The notes beneath the pieces are model-generated. The model had not been told where the DNA came from. It did no database searches and saw only the letters and a list, made by a program, of their open reading frames with translations. The position numbers were made by a program, and so were the translations under genes. From Microvirga massiliensis (GTDB lineage: Bacteria > Pseudomonadota > Alphaproteobacteria > Rhizobiales > Beijerinckiaceae), in assembly GCF_001006805.1 (NCBI RefSeq), contig NZ_LN811354.1, positions 154,703 through 194,696 of the forward strand: 39,994 nucleotides of DNA. The letters run 5' to 3'. Below are positions 7,692-16,121 of the stretch, one piece after another. Each line of letters begins with the position of its first letter. Within the stretch, counting starts at the first letter, position 1.

Positions 7692-7901
7692 CTACGACAG
7701 GTGTCGCGCGAGTTGCTTGCTCATCTCGAACATGATGACCTTTTTCTGTCCGAAGATCGGTTCAAGCTTGTGGTCGGCCAGAATCTCGCGGTTGTTCACT
7801 GGGTTCTGGAGATCGTGGTTCTTGATGTAGTCCCACATCCGGTTGACCACAGCCGGGTGTGACAAGGGGACGGAACTTCTCCCGAACCATTCCGAAGGCA
7901 T
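7692..7901 (-). CDS. SWIB/MDM2 domain protein
   Basis: A 69-residue protein consisting almost wholly of a SWIB domain: VVNRMWDYIKNHDLQNPVN, then REILADHKLEPIFG, then VIMFEMSKQLARHL, the three conserved blocks in order. In eukaryotes this fold belongs to SWI/SNF subunits; in bacteria it is found in chlamydiae and many Rhizobiales as small proteins or at topoisomerase C-termini, with a presumed role in DNA or chromatin-like organisation. Bacterial stand-alone copies are often longer at the N-terminus. Here only about 15 residues precede the domain and the preceding in-frame sequence is not convincing. It is monocistronic. Confidence 0.8.
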   Translation of the reverse strand: MPSEWFGRSSVPLSHPAVVNRMWDYIKNHDLQNPVNNREILADHKLEPIFGQKKVIMFEMSKQLARHLS

Positions 7902-7980
7902 GATCGTTCCTTACCTGTCCGGAATCCGAGTTTCCGCAACGGCAATGTCCGCATCCAAGCTTTAGGAGACTGAGTTCGAC

Positions 7981-8190
7981 ATGGCAAAGAACCCTTGGCT
8001 GAGCCTCTGGCTAAGTGCGGCAAACACCTGGGCCGGTGCCGCTCGTGGCTTCTGGACGGCAGAGATGCACCGTCAGCAGAAGACCATGTTGAACGAGATG
8101 ACGCGACCGACAGCCCGCCCTGCAACCAAGACCCGCTCGCTCAAGAAAACGCCAACGCGTGGGCGAAGGAAGCCCGGAGGACGATCCTAA
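7981..8190 (+). CDS. small hypothetical protein with basic tail
   Basis: A 69-residue protein beginning MAKNPWLSLWLSAANTWAG, an amphipathic Trp-rich helix, then a Gln/Met-rich stretch and a very basic tail (TRSLKKTPTRGRRKPGGRS). AGGAG lies about 12 bases upstream of ATG 7981. The pattern (amphipathic N-terminus, basic C-terminus) suggests peripheral association with membrane, a granule or nucleic acid. I cannot name the family securely. It is divergent from the SWIB gene, with 79 bases between the starts. Confidence 0.55.
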   Translation: MAKNPWLSLWLSAANTWAGAARGFWTAEMHRQQKTMLNEMTRPTARPATKTRSLKKTPTRGRRKPGGRS

Positions 8191-8294
8191 CACGGCTCAT
8201 CCTCGATCTTCCTCCCTTCTGCCTTCCTGACCTGTATCCACTTCCGCCCGGACCCTCGATGTATTCAGTGTAGCTGGCCGCAAGCCAGAACGGC

Positions 8295-8705
8295 GTGGAG
8301 ATGACTCGCTACGACAACACTCCCACAGTCGTGGTCGTGCTGGTTCCTCTTCGAGGCGGCCTGCTGATGATCCGTCGTGCTCTTCCTGGCGAAGGTCACG
8401 GCAAGCTCGCACTTCCGGGTGGCTACCAGATGCTCGGTCAGACATGGCAGGAAGCCGGTGCGTGCGAAGTTCTGGAAGAGACGGGCGTCGCGGTTATCCC
8501 TGAGACCCTTCGGGTTGTGGCAGTGGAGACCACCCCGGACCGGAGGCAGAATCTGCTCTTCTGTCAGAGTCCTGCCGTCGAGCACGAGGGCGCATTCGTC
8601 CATGACGCGGAGGTCTCGGAGGTGCTCGTCATTCACGAGCCGGTCGAAACAGCATTCCCTCTGCACACCCGCATGGTCAGGGCGTTCTTTGAGCGGGCGC
8701 TGTAA
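8295..8705 (+). CDS. Nudix hydrolase with altered Nudix box
   Basis: A 136-residue protein (134 if ATG 8301 is the start; GTG 8295 is also possible) with the fold and length of Nudix hydrolases, which cleave nucleoside diphosphates linked to another moiety. The Nudix box runs from LPGGYQMLG through ACEVLEETGV. The metal-binding Glu-Glu pair (EVLEETG) is kept, but the first Glu of the consensus is Gln (GQTW) and the Arg of the REV element is Cys (CEV). GGYQ-LGQTWQEAG is a coherent block, so this may be a subfamily trait. Substrate unknown. It converges with the RecD2 gene 19 bases further on. Confidence 0.82.
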   Translation: MEMTRYDNTPTVVVVLVPLRGGLLMIRRALPGEGHGKLALPGGYQMLGQTWQEAGACEVLEETGVAVIPETLRVVAVETTPDRRQNLLFCQSPAVEHEGAFVHDAEVSEVLVIHEPVETAFPLHTRMVRAFFERAL

Positions 8706-8724
8706 AGATCAGTGTGTCATCGCC

Positions 8725-10934
8725 CTAAACCTGTCGGGTTGACGACAGCCACTCCCGGAGCTTGGTCCAGGGCGGCTTCATCTGCCCGCCACGAACGGCA
8801 ATGCCGATCGCCTTCTTCTGTCCGACCAGCACGACGAGCCGCTTGCCTCGGGTCACACCCGTATAGAGGAGATTGCGGGCCAGCATCTGGTAGTGCTGTG
8901 TCACGACCGGGATCACCACTGCCGGGTATTCGGAGCCCTGCGACTTGTGGATCGTGGTCGCAAAGGCAGGCACCAGGGTGTCGAGTTCCCCGAAAGGGTA
9001 GACGACCTCACGGCCCTCAAAGTTCACGATGACTGCGCCTTCGTCATCATCAATGCGGTCCACAGTTCCGAGATCGCCGTTGAAGACTTCCCGGTCATAA
9101 TCGTTCTGCGTCTCCATCACCCGATCACCGGGCGAAAAGCGCCAGCCGAAGCGCTCCACGGTGGCAGGCGGGCTCGGGTTCAGGACCCGCTGGAGTTCGT
9201 GATTGAGATTGCGCGCACCGAGCACACCCCGGTTCATCGGGCAGAGAACCTGAACATCTTTCAGGGGATTAAGCCCGAACCGGCGCGGGATGCGGTTGGT
9301 GACGACCTCAATGAGCTTGAAGACACCCTCGTCAGGATCACTGATCTCGACAACGTAGAAGTCGCTATCCTCGCCCTTCGGGGCGGGCTCCGGCATCTGG
9401 CCGGTGTTGATCCGGTGGGCGTTCACCACGATCCGGCTCTCGGCAGCCTGCCGGAACACCTCCGTGAGCCGCGCCACCGGAATGGACCCCGAGCCGATCA
9501 GGTCGGCCAGCACCTGCCCTGGTCCGACCGAGGGTAGCTGGTCCACGTCACCGACGAACAGCAGACCCGCTTCTTCAGGGACCGCCCTGGTGAGCGCATT
9601 CATGAGTGGCACGTCTACCATCGAGGTCTCGTCCACGACGAGGAGATCGCAGTCGAGCGGGTTCTCCTCGTTTCGCGAGAAGCCGCCATGCTTGGGATCG
9701 ATCTCCAGGAGCCGGTGGATGGTCTTGGCCTCCAGTCCGGTCTGCTCGGTCATGCGCTTCGCGGCCCGGCCTGTAGGGGCTGCCAGCAGCACGCGCACGC
9801 CCTTCGCGACCAGGATGCGCAGAATGGTGTCCAGCGTGCTGGTCTTCCCCACGCCAGGACCACCGGTCATGACCGCCACCTTGGAGGTGAGCACGAGCCG
9901 CACGGCCTCACGCTGGGAGGGCGAGAGGGTCTTGCCGGTCCGGCCCTCCACCCACGGCAGAGCCTTGTCGAGATCAATCGCAGGCCAGGGCGGAGCCCCT
10001 CCGGCTCGTGTCAGGAGCCGCTCGGCAATCGCCCTTTCGGCCCCGTGCAGGCCCTTCAGAAAAATGCAAGTCTCACTGCCCACGGTATCGGCAAGGACGG
10101 CTTCGCCTCGCTGTAGCTCCTCCGAGATTGCCGTCTCGATCAACCCGGCGTCCACCTCCAGGAGACGCTGGGCCAGGGTGGTGAGCATCGCGATCGGCAG
10201 AGCACAGTGGCCCTCGTCGGTCGCGGTCTGAAGTGCGAACGACACGCCCGCCCGGAGCCGCTGGGGGCGGTCTTCTCCATCCCGAGCTTGGCCGCGATGG
10301 CATCCGCTGTCCTGAAGCCGATGCCGCGCACGTCCCGCGCCAGCCGATACGGGTCCTCGGTCATGACCTGGATGGCCTCATAGCCATAGGTCTTGAAGAT
10401 GCGAACCGCGCGTGCGGTGCCGACCCCATGGGCGTGCAGGAAGATCATGATCTCCCGCACGGCTTTCTGCTCGCTCCAGCCTGCGACGATCTTCGAGGCC
10501 CGCCAGGGGCCAATCCCCGGCACCTCCGTGAGCCGATCAGGATTGTCCTCGATGATCTCGAAGGTATCCTCGCCGAAGGCCGCCACAATGCGCTTCGCCA
10601 TCGCGGGGCCGATGCCGCGCATCTGGCCCGACGCGAGATACTTCTCGATGCCCTCGGCCCCGGTTGGGGGAGTGGTCTTGAGCACCTCGGCCTTGAACTG
10701 GAGCCCGTGCGTGCGGTCGCTGATCCAGAGCCCGCTGGCCGTGATCCACTCGCCTGCGGAAACCGCAGGGGTGTGGCCGACCACCGGGACTAGATCGCGC
10801 TTGCCCCGTGCGTGCACCTTGAGGACGGCAAAGCCGGTCTCGGGATTGTGGAAGGTGACGCGCTCGACCGAGCCCGCGAGGGTCTCCAGGATAGGTCTCT
10901 GATCCGCCTGGGGCGGCCGGAACATCTGGTTCAT
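8725..10934 (-). pseudogene. recD2: RecD2-like ATP-dependent DNA helicase, frameshifted
   Basis: Two overlapping frames together make a RecD2 helicase of about 736 residues, the normal length. The upstream part (from ATG 10934) holds the N-terminal domain and helix-hairpin-helix repeats (GQMRGIGPAMAKRI, EVPGIGPWRASKI). The downstream part holds Walker A GGPGVGKTST, Walker B LLVVDETSMVD, GDVDQLPSVGPG, and the C-terminal motif TIHKSQGSEY. The break is at the G5 run 10263-10267 (C5 on the coding strand): with six C the frame would read TAPQRLRAG and continue without a stop. A homopolymer slip is therefore either a recent mutation or a sequencing error. The downstream part lacks its own convincing start. 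RecD2 acts in DNA repair as a 5'-3' helicase. Confidence 0.85.
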
Positions 10935-11099
10935 ACTGTCTGCCAGGAGGCGTTCCCGGCCCCTTCTTTTCCTTGCGCGGCACGGCCGACGAAGTGGGTC
11001 ACCTCTGCTCCCCGTTCACCCCGCCTCGGACTCCCTGTAGCGACCTCATGGTCGGTCCTCAGGAAGTTCGAAGCGAGCGGCAGAAGGCGATGCCGTCCC

Positions 11100-11129
11100 T
11101 TGACCTATTCCTATGTTCTATGTTTGTTC
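11100..11129 (+). promoter_or_regulatory. LexA (SOS) box overlapping a promoter
   Basis: GTTC at 11115-11118, seven bases, GTTC at 11126-11129: exactly the alphaproteobacterial LexA operator GTTC-N7-GTTC. A -35-like TTGACC lies at 11100-11105, so the box covers the spacer and -10 region as expected for repression. The next plus-strand gene starts at 11150; the divergent recD2 starts 180 bases away. Confidence 0.65.
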
Positions 11130-11149
11130 TTTTTGCGACGCAGAGCAAG

Positions 11150-11290
11150 ATGGCAAGAAAGGCCAAGCAGACGTGGTTCGCACCGGATCAGGCTGAACGC
11201 TCGCCGCGCCGGGTGAGCCCGAGCAAGCAGATTCGAGAGCGACAGGCTCAAGCCAAACGCGAGGGACTCGAAGCTCAGATGCTGACCTGA
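11150..11290 (+). CDS. small basic hypothetical protein, probably SOS-regulated
   Basis: A 46-residue protein: MARKAKQTWFAPDQAERSP, then SPSKQIRERQAQAKREGLE. It is very basic with a predicted C-terminal helix and may bind nucleic acid or a protein partner. The ATG lies 21 bases after the LexA box at 11115-11129, with a weak GAGC ribosome-binding site. Divergent orientation to the RecD2 gene could place both under damage control. Length and composition make it hard to prove as a gene. The main support is the well-placed promoter/operator and the protein-like sequence without rare-codon clusters. Confidence 0.5.
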   Translation: MARKAKQTWFAPDQAERSPRRVSPSKQIRERQAQAKREGLEAQMLT

Positions 11291-11413
11291 AGAGAGTGAA
11301 ACCAGGGAACTGCCCCTGCCAACCGTGAGCACGTCGAGACAGACGAGGCGCTCCGGGCCGCGAGCGCGAAGCTGATCCTGGATAGTTTCTCCACAGCCAT
11401 CCATATCGAGGAC

Positions 11414-11779
11414 ATGGCGAAAGCATCCAAGCGCAATCGAGGTCATACGCGAGGCCCGCGCAAAGCCCCTGAGCCAACGGGCGCTCGGCTGCCGATCCGC
11501 ATCAGCGTCGATCGGGAGGCCCTTACCGCGTTGGACAAACGAGCCCTGGCTGTCCAGGTCGGGATCGGCGTTGTGGCAGGCTGGCTGGCAAGCTGGCTGG
11601 TCGGTGGCTCAGGTCTTCTCCAATATGTGATCACCGGGCTTGCGGGATCACTCGTCGGCGGCTTTCTTCTGGAGCGCTTTGGCATTGATCTCGGGATTCG
11701 CAACGAGACCGCCAGCCGGATTGCCACCGCGACGATCGGAGCAGTTGTGGTCGTCCTGGTCGCTCGCCTTGTCGGTTGA
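11414..11779 (+). CDS. GlsB/YeaQ/YmgE-type (transglycosylase-associated) membrane protein
   Basis: A 121-residue inner-membrane protein. A basic N-terminal tail of about 45 residues is followed by three Gly-rich transmembrane segments: VGIGVVAGWLASWLVGG, YVITGLAGSLVGGFLL and ATATIGAVVVVLVARLVG. The G-W-L-A-S-W-L-V-G-G and G-S-L-V-G-G blocks are the hallmark of the GlsB/YeaQ/YmgE family, usually 80-90 residues and linked to stress responses; the extra length here is the charged N-terminus. ATG 11414 has CGAGGAC upstream. It is monocistronic. Biochemical role is not established for the family. Confidence 0.82.
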   Translation: MAKASKRNRGHTRGPRKAPEPTGARLPIRISVDREALTALDKRALAVQVGIGVVAGWLASWLVGGSGLLQYVITGLAGSLVGGFLLERFGIDLGIRNETASRIATATIGAVVVVLVARLVG

Positions 11780-11882
11780 CAACGCTCTGGTGCTTTCAAC
11801 CGCTTGATCCGGTCGCGGGACTTGAGGACAGGCGGCATAGGCGTGGTGGCTTGTTAGAAACGACGCCTTTTTGTTTCCTGAC

Positions 11883-12032
11883 ATGCCTGTGACGATTGCT
11901 CCGCGCCCCACTTGTGCGGACGACTACGCCTTTGCCCTTAGGCTCTACGTTGAGACGATCAAATCTCTCGCAAGGACCTGGATCGAGTGGGTCGCCGTGC
12001 CTGCCTCATCGTCCCAGCGTGTTTCCATCTGA
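11883..12032 (+). pseudogene. N-terminal fragment of a GNAT acetyltransferase
   Basis: A 49-codon frame starts MPVTIAPRPTCADDYAFALRLYVETIKSL, the typical first strand and helix of GNAT N-acetyltransferases (I-x-R-x-A-x-x-x-D-Y-x-F-A-x-x-L-Y), then loses similarity after WIEW and stops at 12030-12032. The acetyl-CoA binding part is absent, and I could not find it in the other frames downstream. Likely a deletion remnant. Confidence 0.5.
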
Positions 12033-12155
12033 TCTGAGATTTGCGTCGTTTCAGGATGATGCTCGAAGGTGCTGTCCCACACTCCGAAAACCACCTGTCT
12101 AAGCTATTATGGGTCGGACCCTGATCCGATATCTGCTCAAACGTGTGAGGCAGAC

Positions 12156-12998
12156 ATGTCCGCGACACGTGACAAGGCACGCCAAATCCTGGATGGCGCT
12201 TTGCCAGAAAACAAGATCATCACGTCTAATGGTGCAACTGCCGACAAATATGCTGAGATGACTGGTCTCACGCATAAGCGACTGACCGATAACTGGGCAT
12301 CCGGCGGCATCATGACGGGCTGCAACGGCTTCACTGGCTGGTACGGCGCGAAAATGGGTTCAAAGAAATATCTGGGTGGCTTTGATCTGAAGAAGATCGT
12401 CAAGGACGCAGGCAAGGAGAGCGCCTGGATCAAGTCAACCCAAGACAATCGACCGCGATACGGTGACATTCTTCGACATGCCTCGTTCCACGTTGACGTT
12501 GCGCTTGATTTTGACGGTGATGTCCTCATCCGCGCTGCCGGAGGTCAGGGCGGCAAGGCAGTAGGGTGCGACATCATCAAGCGCGTTCGGGGTAAGACGA
12601 GCTACAACCCCAGCGCGTTGGAGGGCTGGATCGACATCGACATCTATTTTGGTGATGACGCCAGACCGGCTCTGATACCCGACTGGAGTTGGCTTATCGG
12701 TTGGTGGGAGGTTAAGGACAGAGGCGAGACCTACTATTACTATTTCTTCCCTTCAGGGGTTGTTCAATACACGACGAGTCCAGCCTTGCTGAACAAGTGC
12801 CCGAATCTTGGAAACGAGGAAACCGGAAGATTCAGCATTGATCAATACCGGAATATCGCGATTACGTGGAACGTTCCGGATTACCCGCGAGAAGCTTTCT
12901 TGCCTGCCGATCCTCAAACATCGCTACGGCGGCTGACCGGGACGCTTCCCGATTATCCGACTGCTTTGCCGTTTCCGGCCGCCAAAATTGGGTCGTAA
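12156..12998 (+). CDS. unknown two-domain protein with NlpC/P60- or CHAP-like Cys/His arrangement
   Basis: A 280-residue protein; ATG 12156 follows GTGAGG. Residues 50-140 resemble a papain-fold cell-wall peptidase/amidase by order of elements: Cys56 at the start of a helix (GCNGFTGWYG), the P-x-x-GD turn (RPRYGDIL, about 100-106), His112 at a strand start (FHVDVALDFDG), then AAGGQGGK. Here Cys56 and His112 would be catalytic. The C-terminal domain (about 175-250) has WLIGWWEVKDR-ETYYYYFFPSG, a small beta-barrel-like module. There is no signal peptide. A hydrolase, toxin or effector is possible, but the family is not one I can name, and the catalytic assignment is inference. Confidence 0.6.
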   Translation: MSATRDKARQILDGALPENKIITSNGATADKYAEMTGLTHKRLTDNWASGGIMTGCNGFTGWYGAKMGSKKYLGGFDLKKIVKDAGKESAWIKSTQDNRPRYGDILRHASFHVDVALDFDGDVLIRAAGGQGGKAVGCDIIKRVRGKTSYNPSALEGWIDIDIYFGDDARPALIPDWSWLIGWWEVKDRGETYYYYFFPSGVVQYTTSPALLNKCPNLGNEETGRFSIDQYRNIAITWNVPDYPREAFLPADPQTSLRRLTGTLPDYPTALPFPAAKIGS

Positions 12999-13080
12999 TC
13001 GCAGAAACCTTGCGCCGGATGATGTCCCGGAGCAGGCACGCGGAGTGGACGCGACTACGACCACTCACGGACAAACTTGA

Positions 13081-13236
13081 CGGATCAATGGCATCGAGGT
13101 CACGGCTCTCCACAACCATATGCTGGGTGACGAGCCGAGACTGTTCTTCATGCATTTCTGGGCCAGCGATGATGCCGCGAAGCTCGCGAAGGGGCTGAAA
13201 GCCGCCTTGGGTCGGGTCAAAGCTGCCAGGGGCTGA
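13081..13236 (+). pseudogene. C-terminal fragment of a DUF1259 protein
   Basis: The frame reads INGIEVTALHNHMLGDEP, then LFFMHFWASDDAAKLAKGLKAAL, up to TGA 13234-13236. These are the hallmark C-terminal blocks of DUF1259 proteins (V-T-A-x-H-N-H-M-L; F-x-H-F-W-A). A stop lies directly upstream at 13078-13080 and the N-terminal two thirds are missing. A decayed remnant. Confidence 0.65.
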
Positions 13237-13385
13237 TCCGACACAACGCAATCCCGATGTGACTGCCACATTCGCGGTCTGCTGCGGAACTGGCTAAGTA
13301 CATCAGCCCTACCAAAGTCATCCATGTCCAGGTCGGCTGTAATGGAAACTCGTTAGCGTCCATCACAGCCGATCTCGTTGACGGG

Positions 13386-16121
13386 TCAGCCCTTTATATG
13401 AATCGTGCGGTAAGCCACTTGGCTTCCCGGATACGCCTGAATGCCGACGTATCCTGGTCCTTGGCCGCGAAGTGGATCGGTGTTGTCGTACCGAGTTGTC
13501 TGCTTACTCTCGCCTGTCTCAGTGTTGGTGAGCTTGACTGTGAAGAGATTCCCTTGGGCTGTAATCTCGTATTCGAACCAGACATCCTTGATCAGCTTTG
13601 GACCACTTGCGTCGTATTCCTGCCAGCGCTCTTCGTTGCGGTCCAAGTGCCATATCCGGTCACCAGCCGGAATGTTGTAGATCGCACCAGTGCGATGCCG
13701 CCATAAGCCGTCCTTCTCCGGGATACCCCAGAAGTCGATGCTGCTATCGCCGCGCGCATTGTCGTCGATCTGAACCTCAAACCCCGAGTGAATGGGGCGG
13801 AGCACCGGATTGTCTCGGACAGCCTGCTTTTCCGCATCCGAAAGTCGGTTCATGAGCGCTGCGTCTAGCGGATGTCGCGGGTGGGCAAACCGGATGTATA
13901 CGCCACTGTTGTGGTGGTCCGGGTTGAAGATGCGGAACTGGAGTTTGAGCGTGAAGTCCTTGAACGCCTTCTTCGTATAGAAGAACAGCGTAAGCCCGGA
14001 GTCGCCGTAGCTCACAAGCTCGCCGTTCAGGTGAGCAAACCCAGTGCCGTCTGGGCCGACCTTGCTCCATGCCTTCACCGACGCAGCCGTCCCATCGAAG
14101 AGTGCCGTCCAACCTGCCGGGGCGGGAAAGGTCTTCGCGCGGGGCAGCACATCCCGGCTCAACTTGTCAGCCGTGCGTCGTGCGAGTGCGACCCCAGTCA
14201 ACATCGGATTCGGCGACCCGACTGTCGGGAAGATCGCAGGCGAGGCAACGTAGCAGTTTCGCGTGTCGTGAATGCAACCATAGATATCCGTCACGCCGTC
14301 TGCTGCATTCTTGCTCATCCAGAGTGTGCCCGCATCGTGGTGGGTGGTGCCGAGATTGTCACGGCGATTATCCCACGGCAGGAGAGCCTTAAGATCGTTC
14401 GCGGTCGCATTTTTCGTCACGGAGATGACGTTTTTCTTTGGGCCGGGTTCATTTGTGATGATTTCAAATGGCTCACCAGCCGCGAACAGCACAGCGAGCT
14501 TATCGGAGCACTCATCCATGGCGTCCCAGAGCTTCCGGTCGATCTTGGTCTGATTGCTTCCGGGGAAGACCTCAGGCTTTGCCTTCGCGTTACCCAGACT
14601 GACAACTGCTTTCGCACGCCCATTCTCCGTGAGAGTTGGGTCAAGGTCGATGTGGCTGTCGGGATTACCAGGGCACATCTCGCCGATGCCGCGTATCGTA
14701 ATCACGACGTGGGTGTCGTCCGCGCGGAGAAGTGCATCCATGTGCTCAAGGGTTGGAATTTTCTTGAAAAGCTCGGCCTCGCTATCGACTCCGAGGTTGT
14801 TCAGCCCTGACGCTGTGATCTGGAAGTGGAAGTAGCGGTGCTGTCCTTCGATGAGGGCGCGGCCTTTGACGAGCAGCGCCGAGACTTGCAGGGCATTGGT
14901 CAGCGTCGCAGGCAGATGCTGCTCGATTGACTTTTTGGGAACCCGGATGGTGAGGTTGGAGCGTAGGTGCGCGACGAGGTTCTTGCCCATCCGACTGGCA
15001 GCCCGCCAGCTTAGTGACTGCTGGAAGGTGAGCTTCGCAAGCCGGGTGCTCTCGACAGTGCCAAGCGCGATAATGACGGCGCTGTCGAAGCCATTTTGCG
15101 GGGGCGCGAGCGAGATCGTCTTCTCAGCGCCATTATCGAGGACGCGAACGCCGGTCACGCGGACCGTGTTATCGGCCAATGTTTCGGTGATGAGATCGAG
15201 CACGTTGACCTTTGGCACGACCATGAGCCGCTTGCGGGCATCGCCCTGCGGCCCGATTCCATCCGCCTCGGCTGTGGCGAGCCGAGCCGAGCAGGTGAGG
15301 ATCGGCACCGTGCTGAACTTGTTACCGGGAAACTGCCCTGGCGCGGCTTGACTCTGAACGGCCAACGGCGCTTCGAGCTTGAACAGTTCCCGTAGCTTGG
15401 GTTCCGGTGTCGCATCCCCCTGAGGCAGCCCGAGCCAGTCTCGCAGCACATCGGCGTTGATCGGGCCTTGTGTAGCCGGGTCGTGATAGCGTACTGCCGG
15501 ATGTTCGGGCAGATCGGCAAAACTGAGGCCGGTGATTGCTGGGTTAGCGTTCAGGCCAGCATGCAATTGCTTGCGAAGCGCGACATGCAACGGCCCATAG
15601 ATGAAGTCGTTGGTCTCGGTAACCCCGATCAGATCACTGCTCTGCCAGAAGTATCCCCGCTCGTTATTCGGGAACAACATTGCACGGAGATCGTCCATCA
15701 CCTCCTTGGGCCATGTCTTGGTCTCATCCTCGAATAGCTCGGGTGACCAGCCGCCCCATGACAGGGAGCGTCCACCGATGGCGAAGAGCAGCCCTTTATA
15801 GTCCAGCGCCGAATGGCTCTCCCAAGGGGTCCGCATATCGGGCACGCCGCCATTCAGGTAGTTTGTGTTCTGGACGTGCTCGGGCAGCACGAACGGCCCG
15901 GCTTCTAAGACAAGGATGCGTCGGGCGCGCGTCGAATCGTTTTCGAACAGTCGCTGAGCGACTGCCGCACCGAATGTGCCGCCGCCGATGACAATGACAT
16001 CGAAGAGAGAATCGTGGCCGCCGACGACTTCGGCTGCGCTCTCGACCGCCTCCTGGAAGGTGTTGCAGAGGTGACGCCCCATGTTGTCCAGGGTGAATGT
16101 CGTGGTTTCTGAGCCAAGCAT
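13386..16121 (-). CDS. GMC oxidoreductase fused to a DUF1080 (3-keto-disaccharide hydrolase type) domain
   Basis: A 911-residue protein. Residues about 40-660 are a GMC-type flavoprotein: FAD motif DVIVIGGGTFGAAVA near 42-56, LVLEAGP, and the C-terminal catalytic block with HHDAGT and SPNPMLTGVAL. Residues about 669-911 are a DUF1080/laminin-G-like jelly roll: GWTALFDGT at the start, HHNSGVYIRF, GFEVQIDDN, TGAIYNIP and the closing YVGIQAYPG. Members of DUF1080 cleave 3-keto-glycosides, the product of sugar C3 oxidation, so one polypeptide could oxidise and then hydrolyse a disaccharide or glycoside. This coupling is inference. No signal peptide is seen. The gene is monocistronic, with about 1.1 kb of sparse DNA upstream. 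Both domains look complete. Confidence 0.85.
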   Translation of the reverse strand: MLGSETTTFTLDNMGRHLCNTFQEAVESAAEVVGGHDSLFDVIVIGGGTFGAAVAQRLFENDSTRARRILVLEAGPFVLPEHVQNTNYLNGGVPDMRTPWESHSALDYKGLLFAIGGRSLSWGGWSPELFEDETKTWPKEVMDDLRAMLFPNNERGYFWQSSDLIGVTETNDFIYGPLHVALRKQLHAGLNANPAITGLSFADLPEHPAVRYHDPATQGPINADVLRDWLGLPQGDATPEPKLRELFKLEAPLAVQSQAAPGQFPGNKFSTVPILTCSARLATAEADGIGPQGDARKRLMVVPKVNVLDLITETLADNTVRVTGVRVLDNGAEKTISLAPPQNGFDSAVIIALGTVESTRLAKLTFQQSLSWRAASRMGKNLVAHLRSNLTIRVPKKSIEQHLPATLTNALQVSALLVKGRALIEGQHRYFHFQITASGLNNLGVDSEAELFKKIPTLEHMDALLRADDTHVVITIRGIGEMCPGNPDSHIDLDPTLTENGRAKAVVSLGNAKAKPEVFPGSNQTKIDRKLWDAMDECSDKLAVLFAAGEPFEIITNEPGPKKNVISVTKNATANDLKALLPWDNRRDNLGTTHHDAGTLWMSKNAADGVTDIYGCIHDTRNCYVASPAIFPTVGSPNPMLTGVALARRTADKLSRDVLPRAKTFPAPAGWTALFDGTAASVKAWSKVGPDGTGFAHLNGELVSYGDSGLTLFFYTKKAFKDFTLKLQFRIFNPDHHNSGVYIRFAHPRHPLDAALMNRLSDAEKQAVRDNPVLRPIHSGFEVQIDDNARGDSSIDFWGIPEKDGLWRHRTGAIYNIPAGDRIWHLDRNEERWQEYDASGPKLIKDVWFEYEITAQGNLFTVKLTNTETGESKQTTRYDNTDPLRGQGPGYVGIQAYPGSQVAYRTIHIKG

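Noticed and set aside
7870..7915. GGAAC ... CGTT as an EcfG promoter for the gene at 7981.
   Set aside because: The spacing is about 28 bases, far beyond the 16-18 usable range.
8893..9537. 214-codon plus-strand frame, with others at 9404-10231 and 9688-10116, inside recD2.
   Set aside because: Antisense to well-conserved helicase motifs; shadow frames of high-GC coding DNA.
13872..14810. 312-codon plus-strand frame opposite the GMC-DUF1080 gene.
   Set aside because: The minus strand encodes two recognisable domains here; the plus frame is a codon-bias shadow with Arg-rich, motif-free sequence.
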